Shown here: positions 38,816 to 50,430 of the stretch, piece after piece
Layout of the letters: every line of letters starts with the position of its first letter
How positions within the stretch are numbered: position 1 is the first letter of the stretch
Origin: Ligula intestinalis
Lineage: Eukaryota > Platyhelminthes > Cestoda > Diphyllobothriidea > Diphyllobothriidae
Direction: 5' to 3'
Assembly: GCA_036362985.1 (NCBI GenBank)
Contig: JAYGXS010000004.1
Location: 26,213,048-26,277,047, forward strand
Length of the DNA: 64,000 nucleotides
Made by a program: the position numbers and the translations under genes
Notes under the pieces: model-generated
What the model was told of the DNA's origin: nothing
Database searches by the model: none
What the model saw: the letters and a program-made list of their open reading frames with translations, nothing else

Positions 38816-40619
38816 TTTAATTCTAGTAACCATAATTTTGGGCCTCAAGTCAATCCAACGAACTAAATAAACAACCTTCAATGTGTGTTAAATCCCCCAA
38901 TCTCTAACGTTTCATCAGATATGTAATCTATTGTATAACAATGATCTCCCACAGAAGTCTTGGCGATTCATGCTGGATTATGGCCTTAGCTTGAGGTAAG
39001 TTTTTTAGTTTTTAATGTGCATTTTTGTTATTTTATTTGTGTTTTAGGTCAACTCAGGTTTATTAAGAGAAACTTTATGCTCATTTGTTTAAATTCCATA
39101 TTGGTACACGACAGCTAAGAAATGCATTGGTACAGCAGAATATTTTAAAAGAATGGCGATTCCAGTAAGTGGAACTGAGTTAAAAGACCAGACTGTGAAA
39201 CGATGCCTCAGCATTATTCGAGAACTCTAGAAGTTTGAATACCATTTAAGGATTTTGAAGAGAAGAACCGTCGCTTGTGGAAGGAAAGTATGTGCAGGAT
39301 AGGACGGACTGCTGTTGAGAGTGTTTGAAGCAAGTCAGAGGGAGCCAATCACAGTTTTGTAAATATCCTAAGAGTCACACCGAAGTGTCCGAGATGCGCT
39401 AATGATACATCTTTGCTGGTTACCGAGTTTGCCAACCAGGTGACGAAACAGAGAGACCCGCAACGATCATCAGCAGTCAGCTGTGGGTCGCCATTATGAA
39501 GAAAGTTGCAGGGTCAGGTAGCCTAGAATCACAAGAATCGGTGGAGGCGATGATTGGCGCGATCGTTGCAGTTTGCATAAAGACAAACGAGATGACCCAG
39601 ATGTATTTGCCTGCATACGAGGTATTGTAGCTTGGCTTTTTAGTTGAAATGCGGTTGCTTTTTGGCTTAGAGGCTATTGCGAGTTTTAAAATGTGGGGAA
39701 AAAGTCTTTCTTTCATGGTTTTACTAAGATGTCTTATTAGACAGTTCTTGTTTCCTACTTGTCGCATTTTCCATTTTAATCATCGTGTGCAAACAATAGA
39801 TTATTTAAATAATTATTTATATTATTTTCTACTTGTATAGGCTCAACTTTTTAAATTTTGTTGCCTTCTTTTATATGCCCCACCCATTTACTTGCTTTTA
39901 CCATTGGTCAAGTACAACAGAAGGGTTGGGTTTTCCCCTGCTGTAGTGGGTCCTAAATGCAACTTAAACCCTTTTTTCGAACCGGTTACCCATTGCGATA
40001 GCATTTAAGGGACTTCTGATGCGCCCGGAGAAGCTACAAGCCTGTCAATAACGCCTACATGGCCTAAAATGGCTGCCTGCCAGAGCCACACTAATCCAGA
40101 AATGTAGTTTTTCGGCATAAAGGTTTTTACACATGCGATACTTGCGTTTCTCGTCAGGTACAATACTGGTATCAGCCTCCATGCAGCATTTTGGAGTCAG
40201 AAATGTCTCTTGACACAGGTACCGTCGTGCCTTGATGGCACTTGCTATCAATCTCAGTCATTCGAATCAGGGTGACGGGCTAAAAACTGCAAAATGGTCT
40301 TTTGGATGGTCGTGTACATGAGCCTTTATCTGCCTTTGTTTACAACAGTCGGTTTACAGTTCCCACTAGGTACACTCACTGGCCAATGCAAGTCCGTTGC
40401 CCGCGCCAGTTAACTGACTGGCTCGGACATTGCCTGGGACCTCGGAGTGGGAAAAGAGAATGAGGTCGACAGCTGAGTGATTTTTTTCTCACTATAAACA
40501 ATCTGACGCACTTGTAACGGTCTAAGTCGTGGGTGAACAAGGATCACTACAATAATCAGATCGGGATCCTCCAGTAGAAGGTAGAAGTTAAGAGTCGCCA
40601 GAATGAGGGGCTTTTTGCG
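38816..40619. other. Stretch without recognised features
   Basis: AT-rich with short ORFs. No coding, tRNA-like or tandem structure was seen. Confidence 0.4.
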
Positions 40620-40741
40620 CATAGAACTCTCTGTTGCGATTTCAGGTGACAGTGGCGATGCCAGAGCTGATGCTGACTGCGTCCAGCCAGGCCTGAGAGA
40701 GTCGACTGTGTGTTGCCCGGGATGATGACAGTTGCTTTTAC
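40620..40741 (+). repeat. Repeat R7, left part, split by a CR1 LINE
   Basis: Matches 21970-22080. The other part of the same repeat resumes at 42486, across the LINE at 40742-42485. About 120 bases present between the two parts in the 22-kb copy are missing here. Confidence 0.6.
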
Positions 40742-40772
<31 letters not shown>

Positions 40773-42485
40773 GTTGTATATTTCAGGCCCAGTGGGCCTC
40801 ATCAATAAACCAAAAATTCGATAACACGAAGAACTAGAAATAATTGGTTTCACAAAGTATCCGTAGTCTATAGCTATAAGACGAGTATAACTGTTTAGAA
40901 GCGAATTTGTTAGATTCAACAAAAATGAATATAGCAGTGTTATGCGGAAGGTGAAATTCAAGGGCACACACAGATGAGCCACATCGTTATCTAGAATTCT
41001 GACATATGTATTCTGGTACCCACTGCCTCTGTTAGTACGGGGGAAGGGCTTGGAAGCAAACTCAGTCGAAGCTGAGTGTGGGGCAGAACAATAGGTATTA
41101 ACGAAACATTACTGGTATAGACGGGTTCCCAGCACTACACTCGGGTTCCCAAACCGATGCGGCATAATGGAACATAGGGAACCCACCAGTTTATGATCGT
41201 GATGGGCACCGCTGTATGATATCCAAAAGTCCGTCAAATCTACAAGACCATTGTTGTGGATGTCTGAGATGTGACCAAATATAAGGCCCTGATGATGGTT
41301 GATGACCAGCGAAACGAGAGCCGTCAAGACTGCGTCCTGATTCTGGGGTACATGAGTTAGAGGAAGGTAGTTTCAAGAAGGGATCCTAAATTCCTGATGG
41401 TCCTTTCTCCGAATTGTGGAGAAAGCTGCCCGGAAAAGATGAGGAAAACAAAAGGTTAATAGATTCAGTGTTAAGATAAATGTGCAGTTTTCGCTTGAAT
41501 GCACATAGACTAGTCAACGTCCGAATATCAATCGGCAAATTATTCCAAAGATAGCAATACCTAGAAGCAAAAAATAGAGATCGCTTAGAAGTGGAAGAAG
41601 CAGGAGGAGGTATAATCAACGTTGAATTTCTTAGGTTGTAAGGGCGAGTAACGGGAGTAAGGGCAGAAATCTTGGGGAGATTTGAACTATTATTAAGGCG
41701 AAACAGGAGACAAAACCCTGCTTCCAGTCTCCTGACCCAAAGAAATTTCAGTTTCGTTATCTCACATCTTTTTGAGTATGAAATGTCTGAAAATGCCGGA
41801 TAGAGGACCTTTTTAGTGAATCTTCTTTGGACACTTTCAATTTTTGAACGGCTAGATTCATTCATTAGACCGAAGAATGGACAACAGTATTCGAGAATAG
41901 GAAGCACATACATACGATAAAGTCTTAGCTTCATTTCGGGAAGGTAGAAATTATAAGAGATGAAGCCGCATATCTGAGCAGCTTTTGCTGTAATTCTATC
42001 AGCGTGAGGTGAAAGATCTAATTTATTGGTGTAACTTAAACCTAAGTCCTTAATGTTAGAACATTCAGTCATGGGGCAACCTTGAAAAATGATAGGCTGT
42101 GGCAGCCTTTCAGGTCCAAAACACATGAACTGGCACTTAGAAGGCGAGAACTCCATCTGCCAAGTGGAGCTCCACGCAGATAGAGCGTCCAAATCCGAAT
42201 GAATGCGTTCTAAGCATTCCTCAGCCGTAGAATTAGAGAAGGAGTATACACATTTCAAGTCGTCCGCGTATATATACGATTGAGAGTGTTTAACTATTGT
42301 TGAAATATCATTTATATAAAGCAGGAACAACAAGGGGCCCAGAACGGTACCTTGAAGGACACCGCTTAAAATAGCGGTAGGGGTAGAGTATGAGGACCCC
42401 ACTAAGACCTGTTGTTTCCGATTAGAAAGATATGATCTAATAAAGTCAATGAGAGGGGTGTTGTATTTCAAGTTGCCCTTAGGCA
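40742..42485 (-). mobile_element. CR1-like LINE copy 1, 5' truncated
   Basis: A minus-strand non-LTR element with only the second half of the reverse transcriptase, a long 3' UTR, and a 3' tail of ATT triplets (seen as ATA repeats at 40742-40772). Next to the tail is a perfect hairpin GGCCC-AGT-GGGCC (40786-40798), shared with the other two CR1 copies. Truncation at about 42480 lies within the RT. Confidence 0.9.
41386..42485 (-). pseudogene. CR1-like reverse transcriptase, C-terminal part
   Basis: Open from the truncation point to the stop at 41386-41388. It has IDFIRSYLSNRKQQVLVG, SGVLQGTVLGPLLFLLYIND, the catalytic box YADD (SYIYADDLKCVYSF), WQMEFSPSKCQFMCFGP, IKDLGLSYTNKLDLSPHAD, LPILEYCCPFFGLM and WVRRLEAGFCLLFRLNN. 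The RT palm's first Asp motif (FDLSKAFD in copies 2 and 3) and everything upstream are missing. No internal stop or frameshift is seen, so truncation at insertion, not decay, is the defect. The upstream extension of the ORF to 42561 reads into host repeat R7. Confidence 0.9.
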
Positions 42486-42904
42486 GGCGTGCTATTTTGG
42501 ACGCGCATGTATGCTTGAGTGGGCGTGCACGTGAGTGCATGCGTAAATAAGTTGAAATCAAATGTTTGGTCCACCGGCACGCCGAAGAGCAGGGGGCGTT
42601 AAGGCAGATGTTATCGTTTAGCCAGAAGAAGCTGCGAGGTCGGGGGGACGGGGGCGCCGGTGAAAGAAAGCATTGTTATAGCTGTTTGTGACGACACGAC
42701 TTTGAGGCAGCGAGCCTTGGACAACGAAGGGGAGATAGGCATTGTGGCTGTACGCCACGCACTTGAAACTATCACGGTGCACTAAAAGCCGTGTCTGCGA
42801 AGGTTGCCAATTGACGGAATAGATCGGACACGTAGTCAACGCCATAGGTGTGTGTTTGTGTGGAGCGGCTGACTGGTGGACTAAGAGTCAGACGGTTGTG
42901 GCTC
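42486..42904 (+). repeat. Repeat R7, right part
   Basis: 42486-42600 aligns with 22195-22320. 42600-42904 has no partner in the window and may be more of the same repeat. The minus ORF 42618-42845 has no resemblance to known proteins. Confidence 0.5.
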
Positions 42905-43719
42905 CTTCTTAATAAATAATAAATATATTTTATATTTTAAGCCCGGAGGGCCTCATCATTGCAAACTTAGTGCTGTGGAAAAATAAATACGGAGTTGATA
43001 AATGCTGCTCTCCGTGAAACAACCACATAGGCAGCGGGAGCGTTTAGTACTGTTGGCAGATTAAATTAATACCCACCAACATATCGTCATTTTAAAATAG
43101 TAGTCAACACTCTCTGAAATGCATGGTGAACTAAGGGGGAAGCAGTAAAAAAACTCTTACCATTTAAGCTGGGGCGGAGTTCAGCAAACGTCCGCTTAAA
43201 AAAACAAAACGTAGTAGAAAAAACTGCTTCAAAAAAATTAAGGGGATTGGTTGAGAGGATTGATTGTAGTGCAAATGAGACAGGACTTTTGATGAGAACG
43301 TATGACGGTTGGAAAGGCTTCTTGTAATTGGAGAAATCATATGACAGCAGAGGCTGTCGTTCATCACTGTAACACCGCCCGACTAGCTTCATGATCAAAC
43401 TTCAAGGAGGTGAGACCGGAGGAGACTATCGCAGACAACAGGGTCGACAAGAGAGTGAACGGCAGAGGTCACCTGATTATCAACGAAACGCCGGAGATGC
43501 GACCTTGTAGACTGCGGAGTCCAGCTATGACATGACGAAAATAGCAGAACCACCATGAGCATGACTAAAGACCATGAAGCCCATCGTCAGGGTTGTAAAA
43601 CGGAGAATGGAGAAAACGGCAATGATGACTGGACAGAGAAGTGGATGAAACATAGTTGCAAATATCACTCAAAAAAGGAAGAAATAGACATATATGGAAA
43701 CAAATATTATACGAACATA

Positions 43720-46700
43720 ACCACCTCAGATACCAGGGGACCCTTTTCAAAGTCCAAAAACTGTGTGTTTGGGAAGGAGACGGATAACAAGGACTATATA
43801 TCTTCCGAAGTTAAGTGTTTACGTAATTTGACTCAAAAAACTGCTAAGTTAGACGACAGCCTAATTTCGAGGGGAATATTGTTCCAGAGGAAGGCATATT
43901 TGGAGGCAAAGCAGTGAGAATGGTTCGAAATGGAGCTAAAGGGGGGGGTGCAATTATCCTGGAGGAATTACGAGTGGCATAAGGTCTATCTGTGGGAATG
44001 AGAGCGTTGATTCGTAGAAGGTTAGGGGTAGAGTTAACGCAAAAGAGGAAGCAGAGGCCCGCTTCGAGTCTTCTGACCCAAAGAAATGACATGTTCGCTA
44101 AATGGCATCTCTCCGCATAAGAAATAGTGGATCGAGGCAGAGCGAATATTTTGAGAGTTAATACCCTCTGTACATGTTTAATCTTACCACGGTCAGAAGC
44201 ATTCATTAGAACAATGAGGGGACAGCAGTATTCTAGGATGGGTAGAACATGCTTGCGATAAATTTTTAACTTAATTTACAGCAGGAAGAAATAGTGTGAT
44301 ATAAAACCACATATCTATGCAGCCTTCGCAGATATTCGATCCGCTTGAGGCGACAATGCTAGTTTATTTGTGTAGCTTAGACCTAAGTCTTTTATAGTGG
44401 ATCGTTCTAAAAGTGGAGTATTTTGAAAGAATAGGGAACGGGGAAGCTTGGCGGGACCGAAACACATGAAACTACACTTGGATGGAGAGAATTCCATCTG
44501 CCAGGTAGCACTCCAACGTAAGAGTGTAAGTAGGTCCGCATTTATTTTATCAACGCACATACTTGCAATGTCCTTAGAAAATGTGTAGATCCATTTGAGG
44601 TCGTCTGCATAAATGAGATTGTGTGAATTTTTTAGAACAGTCGGAATGCCGTCGATGTATAAAATGAAGAGTAAAGGACCCAAGACAGTGCCATGAAAAA
44701 TGCCACTCGTGATCAGCTGAGCAGTGGAGTAACTGTCACCTACTAGGACCTTCTGGCTGCGGTTAGACAAGAAAGAACCGATGAAGTCGAGGAGAGGGGC
44801 ACGGATGCCAATGGCTTCCAATTTTCCCAGAAGCCGTCTGTGCGGTACCTTGTCGAAGGCTTTGCTCAGGTCAAAGTACATAACAACCACGGATTGCCGC
44901 TCGTTACGGAGGAAGTGATGTGGTTAAGAAAAGCTAAGTGACACGTCTCGCATGATCTTCCGGGTAGAAAACCACGCTGCGAGTGGCTTAAAAGCTTATT
45001 TTTTAGGCAAAAATCGAGAATTTGATAAAAAATTATCTTCTCCAGAAGTTAAGCTAGGGCCGGGGTTTTATGAACACTGCGATAGTTATTTATGTCCGAA
45101 CAAGATCCTGATTTAAAGACTGGAAGAATAATTGATGTCTTCCAAGTGTCAGGAAAGAAACCACTTAAGAGATGGACTGAAAATATATGGCTAAGTAATT
45201 TGGGAAAGGTGGACACTCTTTTGATAACTGAATTGGGGATAACATAATTTCCCGAAGAGTGCGAGTACGAATTAATTCTATGGAGAAATCAATGGTCCCG
45301 AGAGTATTGTCTGAGTATGGTTGAAACGACGGGACCAGTTCGGATGCTGTCGTAAAATGCTTCGCAAAGAAAGCATTGAATAATTCAGCCTTATCAGACT
45401 CATCTTGTACAAATGTTTTATTTTCATTAGGCAATGGGGGTATTTAAATTCCTCGTTTTGCGAAGGACCAACAGCGAAACAGTGGTGCAACCGATTTTGC
45501 AGGGTTTAACTCACTCAGGGCGCAAGATTCCCTGTGCTGGTCACGCGCAAGACCAATCTTTGACGCTAATTCGAAGATCTCTGCGATCCTTAGATGCAAA
45601 GACAGCGAACTAGTAGATCGATCTTTCAGCTGCCTCCTCAATTTCTTGAGTCTGGGAAAAAGAAAATGTGAGACTGCCGATTCTGGTGTGTAGGGTTTCG
45701 CAATTTTAGTGGGCACAAATTCCAGCATTTTAGTAGAAACGACCGACATGAGTTCAGAAAGATATGCAGCGTCGTTAAAGGAGTAGAGGTTCTGACAAAC
45801 TAATGAGTCGAGAAAATTGTTGATTGAGCTAATATCTGCGAGGTCATACGCATGATAGGTACGACTAGCACTAGCCTTTTCCGTAGAAGGAAGCGGAAGG
45901 CAACAGCGAATTAATGTGTGATCACTTTGGAAGATGTCCTGCTTTATATCAACGAACGGAGGGGCAATACCCTTTGCGAAAATCAGATCTAGGATATGAT
46001 TCTTTCTTGTTGGCGAACTTACCAGTTAAGACCAGTTGGAAAAATTGATGTTATATAGGAAAGGCTGAAATCTAGATGAACAAGAGTTTGAAAGCCAGTC
46101 GATTTCAGGAAAATTAAAATCTCCAGCAAAAAGTTTAACTTCAAAAAAGGATTCTGAAATAAACTTGAATATTTCACACAAATTTGCATCTTCTCCAGAT
46201 GAAGAGTTAGGAGTATTATCTACACATCCGATAATCGCCTTTTGCCGGGGCGACAGGAAAATAGAAGCGAAACAGTAATTTCCAGAGAAGGACGTGCTAT
46301 TTAGATAAAACGGAAAGTGCCTAAATGACGTTTTAATATAGAGACGACAACCACCACCACGCTTATTAATGCGATCGTGACAATAGAGATCATACTCGTC
46401 TATGATAAAGGAGGAGTCAGAAATGATTGGATGGGTTCAAAATTCTGTTATGCATATAACATCGGGCGTCGTCTCAAAAGCAATAGCTCGCAGTTGAACC
46501 ATTTTATTTATAACAGACCTGGCATTAAGCAATATTTCATCTAGTGTGTTTTGAGTGGCAGGACTATGGCTATCGTTATTCATAAAAAGAATTTGAAGGT
46601 GGGTAGGCAAACTGTAGGCCGTTTTTATTTGTGGAATAAGTACTGACAGGTATAGAGCTGTTAGCATATGGGTAGCCAATAATGGATGGCTGATAAGGTC

Positions 46701-46877
46701 TGAGATATCTAGGGGCCTCACTTTCTGGCAGGGAAAATGAGGAGAGGATAAACCAAAATAAGCTTCTGGGGTGTTTGGGAGGAATGGGGGGGGGGAGAGG
46801 CGAGAAGGTATGTAGAAGTTTGCAGCTTTTGGTGATAGAGGATGGGTAAAGGAACTGATAGGAGGGAACGGTGACAT
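43720..46877 (-). pseudogene. CR1-like ORF2: endonuclease plus reverse transcriptase
   Basis: On the minus strand the endonuclease starts near LLNARSVINKMVQL and TTPDVICITEF, followed by a TGA where Trp is expected (about 46435). It continues with RINKRGGGCRLYIK, LFAGDFNFPEIDW and QSDHTLIRCCLP. The linker includes PESAVSHFLFPRLKKLRRQL. The RT has GFLPGRSCETCHLAFLN, a one-base frameshift near 44925, VMYFDLSKAFDKVPHRRLL, TVLGPLLFILYIDG, YADD (LIYADDLKWIYTF), WQMEFSPSKCSFMCFGP and SYTNKLALSPQAD. A nonsense codon follows at about 44313, then WVRRLEAGLCFLFCVNS. Copy 3 at 62.5 kb is its intact relative. Confidence 0.88.
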
Positions 46878-47294
46878 AAAATTAGTGTTGGGGCCGCTTG
46901 CGTAAGGACTAGTGGTCTTAATCAGTGAATGTCCTGTACGGCAGCTCCGATTAGATTAAAAACTATACCACTTTGGGTTACTGCCGTGCAAATTTAATAT
47001 TTCCTGTTTCAGGCCCAGCGTGTTCAATTACGCATTATACGAGGGAATAATATGACTCGCACGGTCATGGAAGGAGCTAGGTTGTGGTGGGGAAGCGCTC
47101 GGCCTAAACGCTTTCAACGGTGTTGGCGACATTCTTGATGAGCTTGTTGCCGAGTTAGAGGCAGCGGAATTTATGATCGTTGGACAGAGGCTGTATTTAG
47201 ACTAGTTTTAATCGTAGTAGATGATGTAGCGGCGGGGCTTGACGGTCACGACATCAAGAGGGACGGCCTAACTGGTGCACTGCTGTTTATGGGT

Positions 47295-47460
47295 CTATGA
47301 CTAGACATTCGGGAGGTAGGGATAGCAGGTGTACTGTCGGTTACGGGACTATGAATAGACATCAGAGAGGCAGGGATAACGGGTGTACTGACGTTAGTGG
47401 TGTATGACCAGATATCCGGGGTGGGGGATTAGCGAGTGTATTTACCCTATCGGGACTACG
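47295..47460 (-). repeat. Tandem 53-54-bp repeats in CR1 ORF1 region
   Basis: Four imperfect units start at 47295, 47349, 47402 and 47456, each with CTATGA-type starts followed by GACAT, AGGGATA-C and GTGTA. They encode a Pro/Ser/Thr-rich stretch at the end of ORF1 and just after it. The period of about 18 codons suggests a repeated linker. Confidence 0.65.
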
Positions 47461-48080
47461 AACAGATTTAGGAATAGTAGGCTGAGAAGTCATTGGTCTA
47501 TTGGACTGGAGAGCCGCATTTCTTCGCTCTATTGGTGTAAGATCTCGACAGAGGAAACTTTTAGTCATTTCTAAATATCGGGAAATGCGACCCCGCTGAG
47601 CAAAGATTGAGTTCATCTCGATCGCTGAAAACAATTTAACTAGGATGGGCGGCTTTTTGCTACGCGATTGGAGGCGTTTGGCTTCTGCAATTTTGTAGTT
47701 GAAACCACTCGAGCATAGAAAATCTTTTGCAATATCCAAAGGGCGACTTAATATGGAGGCATTTTTAGTATAAAGATAAAGTTTCGCTTTTGTCTATGAA
47801 AAGCTTCCGTGGTTATAAGATGGACGAGGGAGTCTAACCTTTTACAATCTTGCGAGGGCACATCTGATAACTTACCATCAAACAGATTGCATAGTATTGA
47901 CAAAACAGAACCAAACTTCATCATGAAGTCATTACAGTTCTGTAATTCAGATAAATCAATTTGCTTAGCCTTGACAATGGGCTGCATGTTGATATCAAGG
48001 CATTGACTAGTAGGCGTGGTCAGGCACCGCTTGGGTCTGGGAGCAGATATCTTACGATGAGCTATAATTTTCGTTCTCAT
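47362..48080 (-). pseudogene. CR1-like ORF1, RNA-binding-type protein, frameshifted
   Basis: ATG at 48080 (minus). The first part (to about 47750) has a helical stretch, IDLSELQNCNDFMMKFGSVL. One missing base near 47775 shifts the frame. The second part (47739-47362) has DIAKDFLCSSGFNYKIAEAK, KPPILVKLFSAIEM and LCRDLTPIERRNAALQ. This arrangement resembles the RRM-like ORF1 proteins of LINEs, in which a variable segment precedes the ILVKF-like strand and the DLTPxER helix. The protein would coat element RNA. Tandem repeats follow toward its end. Confidence 0.7.
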
Positions 48081-48463
48081 AATTTGGATGGAAATCTGCT
48101 TTAAATGTGAGACGATTTAGAAAAATTCAGCCTATATGATTTAACCGCAGCTGGTTGTTAAAATCCCTTTAAATTGTTTAACAAACTGTATTATTTATTA
48201 CGTTCATAAAAAACTAGTTTATATGATTTTCAGATTATGACTTACGACAAATAATCAGAGTTAACTTACCCAATACTGCAGCTATTTTTTAATAAGCACT
48301 TTAAAATTATTTTAAAAAGTGTATTCAATATTGGGAAACGACTCAGCCTTTGAAGGTCTCGAGAATATTCAGATCTTGATGACTTCTTTTACTAGGCCGC
48401 GAATTTGTTGGTTTGAAGAGTTTGCGTTCGGTTTAAAGAGGTTGCATCTCGGTAGAATTGGTT

Positions 48464-49008
48464 TGTAACGAACCGAGACGACCGATGGGCGATTTCGTGC
48501 GACTATAACCCGAAACAGAACAACGAATGCGATTACTAGATGAAAAAGACCGAACCCAAAGAAGAACAAGACCGTTTAAACAAAGACTGCTACTCTTAAA
48601 CTTTACTACTATTTGAAGGACTAATTTATTAGTCCTGGCTACAACAATCGGAACAATCAGTAAAGTCGTCCTTTGGCGGGGATGATTGACTGTCCTGGTC
48701 CTGGCCGGAGATGACTTCTGGGAGACGTTTGGAGGCGGCTGCCGGGAGTGATGATCAACCTTCGATAGGGCCGTCTATATATAGTAAGAGACAGCAGGAT
48801 TAAGTCTATATTATAGAAGATAAACCAATGGGAATGCTTAATTGATACAATAGCCAATAGCATAAACTCGCCGACATAAAATGGCCAATCAGTTAGCCAA
48901 TAGGATTATGTCCGCCTGAAATAACCAAGTCGTGACATGGTACGCCGCCATCTTTAATATAGTGCAAAATGAACAAAAATTGAGGCCATCTTAAGGGTAT
49001 TTGCTACA
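48464..49008 (-). mobile_element. Gypsy element 1, 3' LTR (545 bp)
   Basis: The boundaries are TGTAAC at 48464 and GCTACA at 49008, the usual TG...CA with short inverted ends. It differs from 50431-50975 at only four positions that I could find. The base before is preceded by GGTT (48460-48463), repeated after the other LTR. The element is oriented minus, so this is its 3' LTR. It contains a TATATATA stretch near 48777-48784 as a possible core promoter. Confidence 0.92.
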
Positions 49009-49108
49009 NNNNNNNNNNNNNNNNNNNNNNNNNNNNNNNNNNNNNNNNNNNNNNNNNNNNNNNNNNNNNNNNNNNNNNNNNNNNNNNNNNNNNNNNNNNN
49101 NNNNNNNN
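49009..49108. other. Assembly gap of 100 N
   Basis: The 47 bases before the gap (48962-49008) are repeated exactly after it (49109-49155). Both are the end of the LTR. The gap probably joins two contigs that overlap, so its true size may be negative. A longer hidden tandem LTR structure cannot be excluded. Confidence 0.9.
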
Positions 49109-49150
49109 GTGCAAAATGAACAAAAATTGAGGCCATCTTAAGGGTATTTG

Positions 49151-49630
49151 CTACACTGCATCCTCCCCGAAAAAGGTATCACTGTCTTCAGCGTGCACCT
49201 CATCCTCCAAATTATGTGGACTACTTCCTACGGGTACGAAAGTCTCCTCTATATCTTCGGGTGGTACCTCGTCACGTGGGGCTTCGGGGTTACCATCTGG
49301 TTCGGCGGGACGGCTGCCCAGTTTGAGACGGTTGAAGTGTACCGTAAACTCGGGGCTGAAAGGCCGTTCGTGCTCCTGGATAACGCACGTGGTGTCCGAA
49401 ATAACTCGGGTAACGGTATATGGGCCGCACCAATCAACTACAAACTTAGATGGCATTCCCTGGGCAGCGGAATAATTCCGAAGCCAAACGACATCACCTA
49501 CTTCGTAAGGACTTCCGTGGGCCAAACGGTCGTAGTGATCCTTTTGGCGCCTCTGGGACCCCTGAAGATGTATTCGCGCTTCTTCTGCCACTCGCTGAGA
49601 AAATTCTTTTGGTTGACGAACTTCCAGTTA
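49151..49630 (-). pseudogene. Gypsy element 1, integrase C-terminal end (GPY/F module)
   Basis: On the minus strand, open from a TAA near 49635 to TAG at 49151-49153, which overlaps the first bases of the 3' LTR. It encodes RQPKEFSQRVAEEARIHLQG, QKDHYDRLAHG, YEVGDVVWLRNY, and the GPY module WCGPYTVTRVISDTT followed by VHFNRLKLG, then an acidic tail. This is the chromodomain-less C-terminus of Ty3/gypsy integrase. The catalytic core is deleted. The reading frame itself is intact and close to the 60-kb copy, so the deletion, not decay, removed function. Confidence 0.85.
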
Positions 49631-50430
49631 GTTAACGAGTTGTCGGTACGTGTGTGCCTGCATCCGCTCAGTGAGTCTTACTCCCAGGGCGTGGATCCTC
49701 GGCCGCCTGCAGCCAATCAGTGAATTAATGCAGTTTGATTGGCTACGTTTCGTAAGACGAGATTTTCGTATGACGAGTTCGGAGCGGGAAGGGATTAAAT
49801 TCGTTAACCGGGGTTTCCCTATACTTGGTTCGAACTGAAAGCACATTACAAATTTTCCGTTGATATTTAATGAGAAAGAGAATCAACCGCAGTAAGGGGG
49901 AGGTGGGCGTGCTTACAGTCAGTGACTCGGATAGGAAACGCGTTTTCAACTAGGAAGGACGTGTTTGTAACTGAGTTCGACTTGTAGCTGTTAATGATTT
50001 TCACTAGTCTATGGAAACATCAGCATTCGGAAAGGCGATAGTTCGATCACCGGGAGCGAGAATGTCCACCCTCTGCGCCCTATAGCGTAGGGACGGTGAT
50101 TTGCGCAAGAATCAGTTCCTGGAGATAGTAGTCTTGCGACGTATCGACCGAACTCTCTCCACGCACATCCACCTGAGTCCATTGTCATGAGGGCCAGAGG
50201 CGGTATCGAGCGCAATGGCTGATAAAGCCAAGCAGCCTGCCTACGGGTGCCATACACGGTAACATAATTGATAGGTTGTCACAGTCTTACCAATGTAATT
50301 GATAAGACGTTCTGTTTTGGGGTTGTGGGGACCCCCTCGGGCAATGCAACACACCAATTGTACACCACTTGAACTTGCTCTAAAATTCCGCAAAGCAGCT
50401 GCCACCGCTATTCCAGCGCTGCCACCAATT
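49631..50430 (-). other. Gypsy element 1, non-coding leader remnant
   Basis: Between the integrase remnant and the 5' LTR there is no recognisable gag or pol. The part next to the LTR holds the primer-binding site. An inverted CCAATCA / TGATTGG pair lies at 49713-49743. Short ORFs are not convincing. Confidence 0.5.

Larger units (their letters stand above)
42905..48150 (-). mobile_element. CR1-like LINE copy 2, nearly full length, decayed
   Basis: A minus-strand element of about 5.2 kb with ORF1 (48080-47362), endonuclease (46877 to about 45900) and reverse transcriptase (about 45430-43720), a 3' UTR and an AT-rich tail near 42905-42935. The shared 3' hairpin appears as GCCC-GGA-GGGC at 42941-42951. 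Frameshifts and nonsense codons occur throughout. The 5' end is not sharply defined and could reach the gypsy LTR at 48464. Confidence 0.85.

Noticed and set aside
40742..40772. Independent ATA microsatellite
   Set aside because: It is the 3' tail of the minus-strand CR1 copy; the same tail occurs at the end of copy 3.
40410..40982. 190-codon minus-strand ORF with a leucine run
   Set aside because: It reads from the CR1 3' UTR through its ATT tail (the leucines) into flanking repeat R7; not a gene.
49148..49723. 191-codon + strand ORF
   Set aside because: It is antisense to the gypsy integrase C-terminus, which has a clear family match on the minus strand.
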